A stretch of DNA of 64,000 nucleotides, from NCBI GenBank assembly GCA_001304015.1, contig LJUY01000004.1, positions 1 through 64,000 of the forward strand, written 5' to 3'. The translations under genes and the position numbers were made by a program. Numbering within the stretch: position 1 is the stretch's first letter; every line of letters begins with the position of its first letter. Shown here in pieces: positions 7,552 to 15,889 of this stretch. The notes beneath the pieces were generated by a model. That model saw nothing but the letters and a program-made list of their open reading frames with translations, ran no database searches and was not told where the DNA came from. This DNA is from a candidate division Zixibacteria bacterium SM23_81. Its GTDB lineage: Bacteria; SM23-81.

Positions 7552-9795
7552 TTAGAAAGATGAGCTCAGCTGCAAGACCATCACGGTGATGTCATCCATT
7601 TGAACTTGGCCTCCGACGAAGGCGTTTATCTGATTAAAGAGCTGGTTCAGGAGACCATCAGGCGGCAGACAGCGTTGTTCAAGAAGAAGTCGGGTCAGCC
7701 TCTCTTCGCCGAACTCCTCGCCAGTCAAATTCTGAGCCTCTGAGATCCCATCGGTATAGAGAAACAGGGTATCTCCGGCCCGCAAAAGTAGCGTTTCCTC
7801 CTCATAGTGAGTATCGGCCACAACGCCCAACACCAGACCGCCTCTGGTCAACTCCTTAACCTGCCCATCAGCGCTGATCAAGATGGGGAAGTTATGCCCT
7901 GCATTGCTGTAAGTGAAATTTCCGTTATCCAGATCCAGCTCACCATAGAAGAAGGTGGCGAACCTGTCCGCCTCTGTGACTCGAGTGAGGTGAGCATTGA
8001 CGCGAGCCACCGTTTCACACACGGAGAGGCGATTTTCTGCTTGGGCATTGAAGCTGGCCTGGAGCACCGCCATCAGCAGAGCGGCGGGCAATCCTTTTCC
8101 GGAGACGTCTCCAATGGCTATTCCCAGCTTTCCGTCCTGACCGGTGATGAAATCGAAATAATCGCCGCCCACCTGTCTGCTGGGTTTGCTCAAGGCTGAG
8201 ATGAGAAACTTATCGCCCTTGGGACAGACCTTGGGCAGGAGAGACTCCTGGATGTCTCTCGCTCTGGCCAGTTCCTCCTCGATGCGGCGTTTTTCCAATG
8301 ACTCCTGGTACAATTGGGAGTTCACCAAAGCGATGGCTGTTTGTCCGGCCAGCACCGAGAGCATAGTCATGTCCTCGAAATTATAGCGTCTGGCACCCAA
8401 CTTGTTGCCCAGACAGAGAACACCTAACAGTTGTTCTCCATGGGCGACGGGAACGAGAAGTTTGGCTCCCCATCGCCTCAGCTTTTCCCGATCTTCAGCG
8501 TCCAGATGACTTTCAATCTCCCTTAAAGAAGTAGGCCCGCGGGCTCTGGCTAGCAGTTTCATGGTGGGACCATTTTCGTTGAAACAGATTTCTCCAGGCA
8601 CACTTTTCGGAGAGATGTACTTGGCAGGCTGCCCCTCTTTGCTTTCTCGCAGTAGCAGTACCATCCTGTCAGTAAAGGAGGCGATCCGAAAGGTCTCAGT
8701 GATCTTTTCCTGGAGCTGTTCAATCTCGAAGATAGAGGAGATGTCATGGGTCAGCCGCCGGAGGAGGTTTCGATAATCCGAAGGATCACGGCGAAAAATC
8801 CGCTCCGAGAGTTCCTCCATACGGCTCAGCATGGGCTGAAAGAAAATCACGGCGATGGCCACAAAGGCAATCTCCAGATAGGGGATTCTCAAACCAAGGG
8901 TTCGAGCCACCAGGTTATCCAATTGCCTGATGACGACCAGGTATGCCCCTAGCAGCAAACCGGTGGTCGCCGAGTAGACGATTCCCTGGCGGACGATGGT
9001 ACGCAGATCAAGGAACTGGTGCCTGACGATGGCCCAAGAGATGGAGCCGGTTCCGACGAACAGAGCGGTGACCACCATAAAGGATCGAGCTTGAGGAGGA
9101 ACGCTTAGAGGGGTGAGCACAGGCAGCAGAATGGCCACGGCATACAATCCCACGCCCCAGGCCACTCCCCAGAGGACTGGGCGGGCCCCTCTCTTCTGGA
9201 GAGGATCCTCCAGATCTCGATATCCCCGGCCCATGAGGACAATGGCGGCGACGACGTATAGCAGGTTGACAGAGGAGAAAAATTTGATGTGAATTTGATA
9301 GATACCGGAAAAGAACAGGGTCACGATCTTAAGGAGCACGATGACCGCCTCCACAAAGGGACCCAGTTGGCTGCCCAAGCGACGGGGAGCCAAGAGGGAG
9401 GCGAGCTTGTCGGGAGAGGAGAAGGCCAGGACCACAAACAAGTGGATGAGGTGGGGTAGAAAGATCCAGATCCACAATCGGGGATGACGGCGGATTAACT
9501 TGTGCTCCCGGGGAAAAATCAGGGAGAAGAAAACCAGCTGGGGAAAGAAGAACTCCCACAAGTAAAAGAAGTTAAAGTAAAAGCTTGTTGCCAGAACATC
9601 TCTGGCAGGGTATAGGTATTGAACCAAGGTACCGAAGGCGCCCAAAAGGGGACCCAGTCCGCCGAAGAACAACATAGTGCTGGTAACCCGGTTTATTCTT
9701 TGTCGGGGGTTTTCCCGGAGGATAACCAGGCCTAGAAGATAAAGGGCTACCCCCACCGCCATATAAAAGGCTGCTATGTATAGGTTTGCTCTCAT
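7552..9795 (-). CDS. Membrane-bound GAF-SpoIIE (RsbU-like) serine phosphatase
   Basis: PP2C-type phosphatase expected to dephosphorylate a STAS anti-anti-sigma protein and so switch on its partner sigma factor or target. Residues 1 to about 310 carry many hydrophobic helices, a sensor region like the N-terminus of some histidine kinases. A GAF-like domain follows near 365-500 with LLVPVAHGEQLLGVLCLG. A coiled linker (RIEEELARARDIQESLLPK) leads into the catalytic domain from about 512: VGGDYFDF, IGDVSGKGLPAALLM, YSNAGHN, FLYTDGISEAQN and MDDITVMVL. The metal-binding Asp residues are all present. It is one of two such phosphatases within 6 kb. The Nudix gene begins 14 bp downstream. Confidence 0.92.
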   Translation of the reverse strand: MRANLYIAAFYMAVGVALYLLGLVILRENPRQRINRVTSTMLFFGGLGPLLGAFGTLVQYLYPARDVLATSFYFNFFYLWEFFFPQLVFFSLIFPREHKLIRRHPRLWIWIFLPHLIHLFVVLAFSSPDKLASLLAPRRLGSQLGPFVEAVIVLLKIVTLFFSGIYQIHIKFFSSVNLLYVVAAIVLMGRGYRDLEDPLQKRGARPVLWGVAWGVGLYAVAILLPVLTPLSVPPQARSFMVVTALFVGTGSISWAIVRHQFLDLRTIVRQGIVYSATTGLLLGAYLVVIRQLDNLVARTLGLRIPYLEIAFVAIAVIFFQPMLSRMEELSERIFRRDPSDYRNLLRRLTHDISSIFEIEQLQEKITETFRIASFTDRMVLLLRESKEGQPAKYISPKSVPGEICFNENGPTMKLLARARGPTSLREIESHLDAEDREKLRRWGAKLLVPVAHGEQLLGVLCLGNKLGARRYNFEDMTMLSVLAGQTAIALVNSQLYQESLEKRRIEEELARARDIQESLLPKVCPKGDKFLISALSKPSRQVGGDYFDFITGQDGKLGIAIGDVSGKGLPAALLMAVLQASFNAQAENRLSVCETVARVNAHLTRVTEADRFATFFYGELDLDNGNFTYSNAGHNFPILISADGQVKELTRGGLVLGVVADTHYEEETLLLRAGDTLFLYTDGISEAQNLTGEEFGEERLTRLLLEQRCLPPDGLLNQLFNQINAFVGGQVQMDDITVMVLQLSSSF

Positions 9796-9949
9796 CGGGA
9801 TTTAAATTTTCTTCCTACTCGCTTCGTATTGCTGGCAGAGGAGGAAAGAATGCTTAGCGAACAATTTAGATATAGTTGTTGGTAAGCCCCAAAAGGAGGT
9901 ATTTGTCAGAGCTATGCTAAAGTTAGCTTCTAAGTTTTTAAGTCATTCG

Positions 9950-10906
9950 TTAATGATCCGACAAGAATTCAGCGATGTATTTGTGGCCGTATTTTGAAAA
10001 ATGAACGCCGTCACCATATAGATAATAGGATTTCGAATGGCAATTTCTGGAAGACAACTCAGCAAAAGGATTGAGAGGAACAATATGTCTATCCTTGAGA
10101 GATTTTATCATAAGGTTTTGTGGCGCGAAATCACCTTTCCTGAGCTGATATTCATAGGGTAGCAGAACCAAGTCGAAGGGGATTTCGCGCTCGGAGCATA
10201 GATCATATACATCAACTATCCTTTTGATGGCGTGTTGAAATTCTGCATTGTTCTTGTGGTAAAAGGACTTATCGAAGAGAAAATAGCTTTTTGAACGGTC
10301 AAACAAAAGGGTCTTGGCGAAATAATAAAGTTTACTGTGAATTCGCATGAACAATAGGATATCGGAGAAGAGATGTCTTATCTTACCACCGGGCATTTTA
10401 AAATCGGGCATATTTAAATATATGTCGTTCAAACACCAGAAGATTGATACTCGTGTAATTTTCAAATCATATTTATTTTCCAACACAAAATACTTAAAAA
10501 CGTCATAATAATTATCTATGCTGTAACCACTAGCAGAAGGATTTAAAATGTTTGTTGAGTTTGTTCTCCTTTGAGCAATTCCGGCGAAGGTAGAGTCGGC
10601 CTCAACGCCGATCCCGAAGGTGACAGAGTCCCCAAGAAAAAGCCAGCTTCCTTTGGAGGTATCAATGCTAACGCTATATTCTCTAAAACCGTATTTATCT
10701 ACTCGTACACTGGCATCGTTTGATTTGCCTGCGCTAAGAGGTTTGAGTCCATGAGAGGCGTAATATAAACTATCGACAAATAGGCCTTTCGTTGTTCCTT
10801 GAGTTTTTATGTGAGGCACGAAGATGCGAACTGCTAATTCGGCGACCAGGAGCAGAAATATAATAATTACGATGTTATAATTGATAAAGATTAGAGTCTT
10901 TCTCAT
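9950..10906 (-). CDS. SGNH/GDSL-hydrolase-like protein with N-terminal membrane anchor
   Basis: A 318-residue protein with one N-terminal hydrophobic helix (about 7-28), probably an uncleaved anchor or signal. The extracytoplasmic domain has SGNH landmarks: block I FLGDSVTFGIGVE with Ser94, a CLNDIY stretch that could be the block III G-x-N-D equivalent (Cys replaces Gly), and C-terminal DGVHFSKYGH with Asp299 and His302. Members of this fold deacetylate or acylate envelope glycans, but the substrate here is unknown. The gene is more AT-rich than its neighbours. It starts 24 bp after the RsbW-like gene, so it is probably in the same operon as the regulators. Confidence 0.8.
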   Translation of the reverse strand: MRKTLIFINYNIVIIIFLLLVAELAVRIFVPHIKTQGTTKGLFVDSLYYASHGLKPLSAGKSNDASVRVDKYGFREYSVSIDTSKGSWLFLGDSVTFGIGVEADSTFAGIAQRRTNSTNILNPSASGYSIDNYYDVFKYFVLENKYDLKITRVSIFWCLNDIYLNMPDFKMPGGKIRHLFSDILLFMRIHSKLYYFAKTLLFDRSKSYFLFDKSFYHKNNAEFQHAIKRIVDVYDLCSEREIPFDLVLLPYEYQLRKGDFAPQNLMIKSLKDRHIVPLNPFAELSSRNCHSKSYYLYGDGVHFSKYGHKYIAEFLSDH

Positions 10907-10930
10907 TATCGATCGGTGAACATCTGTGAG

Positions 10931-11380
10931 CTACTTTCTTCTCCTCACATCTTTATCCCTTAGTCGTTTGATCATCTTCACTTCGGTGCCTCCGCCGGGG
11001 GCGAGGTTAAAGGTCACCTTATCCATGAGAGAACGCAGAATAAGGATGCCCCTCCCGTTACATTTCATCAGGTTCTCTGGATCCAGAGGGTCGCACACGT
11101 CTTCCACGCAGAAGCTCTCTCCCTCGTCGCGAACGCGCACGGTTATCTGTCTTGGGCTGGTATCGACGAGAATGGTCACCTTTTTTCTCTCATCTTGTTT
11201 GTTGCCATGGACGATGGCGTTGTTCACCGCCTCAGAGACGGATATGGCGATATCGACAGTGGCATCATTTTCGAAACCCATTTTTTGGGCCATGCCTTCG
11301 ATAAAAGCCACCGCGTGTTTGAGATATTTGAGCGAGCTGGGTATGATCAGGTTTTGGCGATGGGCCTTTCCCCTTGGCAT
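10931..11380 (-). CDS. RsbW/SpoIIAB-like anti-sigma factor serine kinase (HATPase_c_2)
   Basis: GHKL-fold ATPase of 149 residues that in partner-switching systems binds a sigma factor or phosphorylates a STAS antagonist. Visible motifs are the N-box ISVSEAVNNAIVHGN (46-60, Glu50, Asn53/Asn54), G1 DEGESF (85-90) and G2 NGRGILILRS (108-117), followed by GGGTEVKM. The gene lies 9 bp downstream of the soluble RsbU-like phosphatase and just before the SGNH gene. This phosphatase-kinase pairing is the classical layout. No sigma factor is adjacent; STAS partners occur near 34.5-35.2 kb. Confidence 0.93.
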   Translation of the reverse strand: MPRGKAHRQNLIIPSSLKYLKHAVAFIEGMAQKMGFENDATVDIAISVSEAVNNAIVHGNKQDERKKVTILVDTSPRQITVRVRDEGESFCVEDVCDPLDPENLMKCNGRGILILRSLMDKVTFNLAPGGGTEVKMIKRLRDKDVRRRK

Positions 11381-11389
11381 TCCTCCCCC

Positions 11390-13186
11390 TTACTGGAGCA
11401 CCTTAAGAATGAGCATGGTGATATCGTCGCCCAGCCCAGACGGACCGACGAATTCGCGAAGCTGATCGTGGATTTCATTTTGCAGCTCTTGAGCAGACAA
11501 ATGTCGCCCCCGGCGCGCGGCTTGCACCAAGCGCTCTTCTCCAAACTCCTCTTCCAATACATTCTTGGCCTCCGAGGCCCCATCAGTATAAAAAATTAGA
11601 CAATCTCCTGGCTGTAGCTTGATGGCTTCCTCCTGATAATTGGTCTTCTCTAGAAACCCCAGGGTCAGTCCGCCCGTATTCAGCCGTTGAAAGGAGCCGT
11701 CGGAAGACAGTAAAATAGGCGGATTATGTCCTGCATTGGCATAGGTAAATATTTGGCGTTTGGTGTCCAGCACCCCATAAACTGCTGTGACATACTGGTC
11801 GGGGGCGGTGCTCTCCCAGAGCAAAGCGTTCACCTTGGAGCAAATCTTCCCGATGGCGTAGTTGTTGCGGATCTCCGCCAGTAAACTGGCGCGGAAACTG
11901 GCCATGATCAAGGCAGCCGGGATTCCTTTACCGGAGACGTCGCCGATCACCAGCCCCATCTGTCCCTCTGATACGGGGATAAAATCGAAGTAATCGCCGC
12001 CCACCTCCTGGGAGGGAACATTCATCCCGGCCAGCTCATAGCCCTCTATTCGGGGAGGCTTCTGGGGAAGAAAGCTCTTTTGAATTTGTCGGGCAACGGC
12101 CAGCTCGTGTTCCAGACGTTGCATCTCCAGCGTCTCTTTGAACAGGCGGGCATTCTCGATGGCCACGGCGGCTTGGCTGGCGAAAGCGGTTAAAAGATCA
12201 AGGTCATGGTCGTCATAGACATTTAGCTGATCGCTCTCCATGTTGAAAACGCCTATGACCTGTTCTCCGCTTTTCAAGGGAGCTGCGACCTCCGAGCGGG
12301 TTTGCGGTCGCGCGTTGACGTATCGGGGTTCGCGGGAGACATCGGGAACGATGATGCCCTGCCCCTTTTTGGCCGCCCAGCCCATAACCCCTTCGCCGAC
12401 TTTGAGGCGCACCTTGCCTTCCATCTGGGGATCATATCCCTGGAGGGTTTCGGCCTCTATCTGCTGGGTCTTCGGATCGATGATATAAATGCCCGCAGCG
12501 TCATAGCGGACAACATGGCTGAGGGCATCCATAATTAAAGCGAGCACCTTTTCCAAATCCAGGGAGGAGGTGATGATTTTGCCCACCTCGCACAGAGCCA
12601 TGCGTTCCCGGATTTCTCGTCTGGCCCGCTGATAGAGTTGGCTGTTGTCCAAGGCGATGGCCACTTGGTCGGCCAGAGCAGAGAAGATCTCAAGATCCTT
12701 TTCGGAAAAACCAGCATCGTCTGTTTTGTTGCGTGCCACTAAAGCTCCGCGGACCGTGCCCTTTCTCAAGAGGGGGACGCAGAGGACCGAGCGGGTTTTA
12801 AATCCCGTCAGGCCGTCTATGACACCGCCGAAGCGGGGATCGGTGGTTACATCGTTGACGATGGCCGGTTTTCCCTCACGAACGACCCAACCCACGATTC
12901 CCTTGCCAGTTTGAATAGGGAGCTTTTTGACCTTCTGTCCCATGTCCCCAAGGGCGATCTCATAGCGAAGTTCCCCACTCTGTTCGTCCCTGACCACCAG
13001 AGAGGTGGCCTCGGCATCCACGGCCTGTGCACTTAGCTCCATGATGAGGCTCAGCAGCTGCTGAGTCTCCAAGGTGGAGTTCAGGGCTTTTGCCGCCTCA
13101 ACGAGAAAGCTCCAGCGGCTTTTATGATCGGTTACTCCCCTTTTTTTACGCGTTATCTTCGGACTTTTTGCCACCTCCGCCCTCAC
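11390..13186 (-). CDS. Soluble GAF-GAF-SpoIIE (RsbU-like) serine phosphatase
   Basis: PP2C phosphatase of about 598 residues without membrane segments. The first GAF domain covers about 30-175 (GIVGWVVREGKPAIVNDV, SVLCVPLLRKG); the second covers about 195-345 (GVMGWAAKKGQGIIVPDV, EVAAPLKSGEQVIGVFNME). A linker with ELAVARQIQKSFLPQ leads to the phosphatase domain: VGGDYFDFIP, IGDVSGKGIPAALIM, YANAGHNPP, FYTDGASEAKN and GDDITMLILK. It probably senses a small ligand or redox state through GAF and acts on a phosphorylated STAS protein. The first candidate start is a GTG at 13186; a second GTG at 13174 directly follows GGGCGGAG, so the N-terminus is uncertain by a few residues. The RsbW-like gene follows after 9 bp. 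Confidence 0.93.
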   Translation of the reverse strand: MRAEVAKSPKITRKKRGVTDHKSRWSFLVEAAKALNSTLETQQLLSLIMELSAQAVDAEATSLVVRDEQSGELRYEIALGDMGQKVKKLPIQTGKGIVGWVVREGKPAIVNDVTTDPRFGGVIDGLTGFKTRSVLCVPLLRKGTVRGALVARNKTDDAGFSEKDLEIFSALADQVAIALDNSQLYQRARREIRERMALCEVGKIITSSLDLEKVLALIMDALSHVVRYDAAGIYIIDPKTQQIEAETLQGYDPQMEGKVRLKVGEGVMGWAAKKGQGIIVPDVSREPRYVNARPQTRSEVAAPLKSGEQVIGVFNMESDQLNVYDDHDLDLLTAFASQAAVAIENARLFKETLEMQRLEHELAVARQIQKSFLPQKPPRIEGYELAGMNVPSQEVGGDYFDFIPVSEGQMGLVIGDVSGKGIPAALIMASFRASLLAEIRNNYAIGKICSKVNALLWESTAPDQYVTAVYGVLDTKRQIFTYANAGHNPPILLSSDGSFQRLNTGGLTLGFLEKTNYQEEAIKLQPGDCLIFYTDGASEAKNVLEEEFGEERLVQAARRGRHLSAQELQNEIHDQLREFVGPSGLGDDITMLILKVLQ

Positions 13187-13280
13187 TTCAGTGATGGTAT
13201 GGCTGCTTTGAGATGGTATTTATTTCCTTTCCTGCCGAACAAGGCCTTACGCAATAGTGCTGGTACTGTGAGAAGCAAGG

Positions 13281-13427
13281 CTAATTTCTTTCAAAGAGTT
13301 TGGTGATCCCTCTTGTTGACAATAATCCGAAGAGAATGATGGGCAAGAATTCCTGTTTCTCACTGATGATGAACTCGTGAGTGAGGTCGTCGATGTCGAT
13401 TCCTAAAAGCGAGACTGTATCGCTCAT
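13281..13427 (-). CDS. Small ORF (48 residues) coupled to the phosphoribosyltransferase gene
   Basis: Not recognised. An ATG at 13427 overlaps the TGA of the upstream phosphoribosyltransferase gene by four bases (ATGA), a hallmark of translational coupling. The frame runs 48 codons to a TAG. The peptide starts MSDTVSLLGIDIDDL and has a hydrophobic middle, FLPIILFGLLST, that is too short for a confident membrane helix. Because it is short and has no known homologue that I can name, it could be a chance overlap. The four-base junction is the main evidence. Confidence 0.45.
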   Translation of the reverse strand: MSDTVSLLGIDIDDLTHEFIISEKQEFLPIILFGLLSTRGITKLFERN

Positions 13428-14092
13428 CTTTCTTGAGTCCAACGGCGCTCCTCTTTTTTATGCTCTCTCTGCCATTTTTCCATGGTTTCGATAACCTCTT
13501 CGTCCGAAACGTCGTACCAATTTGCGTAAGCTTGCGCGACTGCTCGGAAAAAAGCAGGCTTACTCAAAACTACGATTTCATGAGCCAATTCTCCAACCTC
13601 TTTCGCGACCTCTTCTCCCGAAACGGGAACTGCCACTATGATCTTCTGTGCTTTTTTATTTTTGCAAAGGTTTATGGCCGCCCGCATGGTGGAGCCCATG
13701 GCGAGACCATCATCCACTAATATGACCACCTTGTCGGTGATTTCCGGCAATGGTGCGCCTTTTCTTAACACCACGATTCTTCTTTGAATCTCCTCCTTTT
13801 GTTGCTCTATGATTTTATCAACAGTCTTCTTTGAAAGCCAATGGGCAGTACCCTGAAAGATGAATGTGCTGCCATCTTCCGCTACTGCCCCGAAGCCCGC
13901 TTCCGGCTCGTCGGGGAAAGGCAGCTTTCTGGAAACCAAGATGGATAAGGTGGCATTGAGATGTTTGGCCACCTGATATCCCACTTCAACCCCGCCCCGG
14001 GGAATGGCCAGCACCAGGGCGTTTTGGTCCGAATATTTCTCAAGAGCTCGAGCCAGCTTTTCGCCGGCATCTCTTCTGTCTTTGAATACCAT
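13424..14092 (-). CDS. Phosphoribosyltransferase-family protein (PRTase type I fold)
   Basis: Cytosolic protein of 222 residues. It has LAIPRGGVEVG (28-38), SRKLPFPDEPEAGFGAVAED (54-73) and the PRPP-binding loop VVILVDDGLAMGST (122-135). This set (PRGGV, K-x-P, D-D-G-x-A-T/S-G-x-T) is that of the stand-alone predicted phosphoribosyltransferases of the COG1926 type, often found beside hydrolases or stress genes; their reaction is not established. The ATG at 14092 is preferred. An in-frame ATG at 14146 would add 18 residues encoded at the edge of a short-repeat tract (14142-14160) and looks like read-through of non-coding DNA. A 48-codon ORF overlaps the stop. Confidence 0.88.
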   Translation of the reverse strand: MVFKDRRDAGEKLARALEKYSDQNALVLAIPRGGVEVGYQVAKHLNATLSILVSRKLPFPDEPEAGFGAVAEDGSTFIFQGTAHWLSKKTVDKIIEQQKEEIQRRIVVLRKGAPLPEITDKVVILVDDGLAMGSTMRAAINLCKNKKAQKIIVAVPVSGEEVAKEVGELAHEIVVLSKPAFFRAVAQAYANWYDVSDEEVIETMEKWQREHKKEERRWTQER

Positions 14093-14183
14093 CACGCTAC
14101 TTCGGTTGGTCTCTCCTTCGCAAAGCCGCTGAAACCGGAACGGCAATTGGCAGTGGCAGTCCCCTCACCCCAACCACCCCAAT

Positions 14184-14374
14184 AGGCATTGAGCAATGGG
14201 CAGTAGGCAGTTTTCACGAGTTTCTAGTCTCGATTCTGTAGTCTCAGGTTTTCGCGAGTCTCGGCTTTTAGAGGATAAATCGAATTTCATGAATAATTCG
14301 TGCGAGAGGCCGAGACTCGATAATCGTGAATCGTGAAAAGAAAGACCGATCCTGGATGCTGGATCCTGGTGAAG
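14184..14374. repeat. 7-bp-period degenerate tandem arrays with inverted arms
   Basis: Three runs with a 7-bp period fill the gap between the ATP-grasp and phosphoribosyltransferase genes. 14184-14211 has four units like aggcagt. 14218-14266 has seven units like tagtctc. 14312-14374 has nine units, first like gagactc, then like ggatcct. The second and third runs pair as inverted repeats, with a perfect 11-bp match (cgagtctcggc at 14255-14265, its complement at 14309-14319). No credible reading frame lies within. The layout resembles the arrays around the two four-helix-bundle genes. Confidence 0.75.
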
Positions 14375-14535
14375 GGCAAAACCAACGGCGATCGAAGATC
14401 GGAAACCGTAAAAAATAGAGATTCGAGAAAGGGATTTCTTAGTCCTAACTCTTTGGTCAAAATGTCTGTTTCTCAACGATCTGAATTTCTTCAAGCCCGT
14501 TTCAAAACGACTACGGAGAGTGCGCCCGCTTTGCT

Positions 14536-15450
14536 TTATTCGGAAGCACCTTGGGCTACTGCCAACCCAACCAAACGTTCAGCAATGGCGCGAACAATAT
14601 CATCAGGTACTCCATCAGGAGTTTTTGATTGCAAACGGAGATCAATCTGATCGTTCACGTAATCCACGACAATCCAAAGACCTTCCTGGGCTAAGCTAAT
14701 TTCCGTAGAAAACAGACCCAGCCCGCAAACTTGGGCAATAGTCACAGACATGTGGCGTAAAGAAGTAAGATCATAGTGATCTTCTTCGGCCATAGTGACG
14801 GGGAGATAGATATGCGTGTGAGGATCCCACCAGCATGCAAAGACCTTCTCCGCACAATAGATGACGCGAAACCATGCCGGACGCGGGCCAATCTGAGTTG
14901 GAGTAATATGGGCCTGCAGCAGGTATTTGTCGGCAGGATATTCCTGTCGAGTGACGAGCACATGGCTGAGAGAGGAGGCTCTGGTGACCACCCCTTCGCC
15001 ACTTCCACCATGGGCGGGCTTGATGACGAAGCTGTCGCCGAGCGAGCTGAGGTTGATAGGCTGAAGATCGGGCTCCTCTTCATAGGATGGTATGACGATG
15101 GTGTGTGGTGTGTGCAGCCCTGCCTTGACGAGGTCCAGATGCATAGCTGCCTTGTTCCAGGCGCGGACAGCTCGTTCACGAGGATTGATGCGATAAATAG
15201 CATGATCATGAGCCCATTGATCAAGGGGGATAAAGCGCACATCCTCATCAGAAGCGCGGTCGAAAAAGACCTGGAAGGTCAACCTGTTGTTGACCAGGGC
15301 ATCAAGCATATCCGTGAGGTTGTCGGGAGTAATTTGGAGCAATGATAGTTCGCGTGCCTGGCAGGTTGCGTTAAGAAGCTTAACAAAGTCGGCATCAGGT
15401 TCCCAGTTCCAGGCAATACAGAAGTCGTAGCGGGTCATGGCCATTCTCAT
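14536..15450 (-). CDS. ATP-grasp family protein (RimK-like)
   Basis: A 304-residue protein with an ATP-grasp core: SFVIKPAHGGSGEGVV (140-155) with Lys144 and the Gly-rich loop, a hinge with KYLLQAHITP, then the late acidic region FSTEISL and IVVDYVNDQIDLR, which supplies Glu and Asn/Asp metal ligands. An N-terminal domain of about 100 residues precedes it. ATP-grasp enzymes join a carboxylate to an amine or thiol through an acyl-phosphate; the substrates are unknown. No ribosome-binding site is obvious and three ATGs lie in the first five codons, so the start could be 6 or 12 nt further in. No peptide, ligase partner or maturation gene lies next to it. Confidence 0.82.
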   Translation of the reverse strand: MRMAMTRYDFCIAWNWEPDADFVKLLNATCQARELSLLQITPDNLTDMLDALVNNRLTFQVFFDRASDEDVRFIPLDQWAHDHAIYRINPRERAVRAWNKAAMHLDLVKAGLHTPHTIVIPSYEEEPDLQPINLSSLGDSFVIKPAHGGSGEGVVTRASSLSHVLVTRQEYPADKYLLQAHITPTQIGPRPAWFRVIYCAEKVFACWWDPHTHIYLPVTMAEEDHYDLTSLRHMSVTIAQVCGLGLFSTEISLAQEGLWIVVDYVNDQIDLRLQSKTPDGVPDDIVRAIAERLVGLAVAQGASE

Positions 15451-15889
15451 TATTGCTGCGCCATTATCGGCCCCGCTTGGGGCTATGGCAGATAACAGTT
15501 GTGTTTTGTAGGGTGAGTCCCAACCCTTAGGTCCTGGTTTTTTAGAGAACTGTCAGTTTTTCTGCTCGAGCGGTTCTAACTCTTAATAACTTCGGAGCAG
15601 ATAGCTTATGGCGACAAGCATTGTGGTGGCAAACGTAGTCAGAAACCTGACCTGAGCGTTATGTAATTTATTTTACTGACTTATTAGGGTTTATGTTTCA
15701 TGAGACCATACAGAGCAATGTTCACTTCAAATGAGGGACGTTATGGCAAGTCGTCAAAGTGACCCCTTGGCAGGATAGCAAGCCCTTTTTTCTGTTTTGG
15801 CAGATTGAAACCTGAATGGGTAAGGCAAGCTTTTTTCGAGAAACTGGGGAATTGAGAGCGATACGGAAGTCTTTTGTGTGAATGTCTGC
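15451..15889. other. 439-bp intergenic region, no gene seen
   Basis: Between the ATP-grasp gene and the DUF3160 lipoprotein gene. It is AT-rich with several stop codons in all frames. No RNA gene, array or strong promoter was recognised. A few T-rich stretches near 15790-15835 could hold a terminator but have no clear stem. Confidence 0.6.

Noticed and set aside
14165-14494. 109-codon frame on the minus strand in the repeat region
   Set aside because: It translates the 7-bp arrays into a Ser/Arg-rich peptide and is best explained as open frame by chance in repeats.
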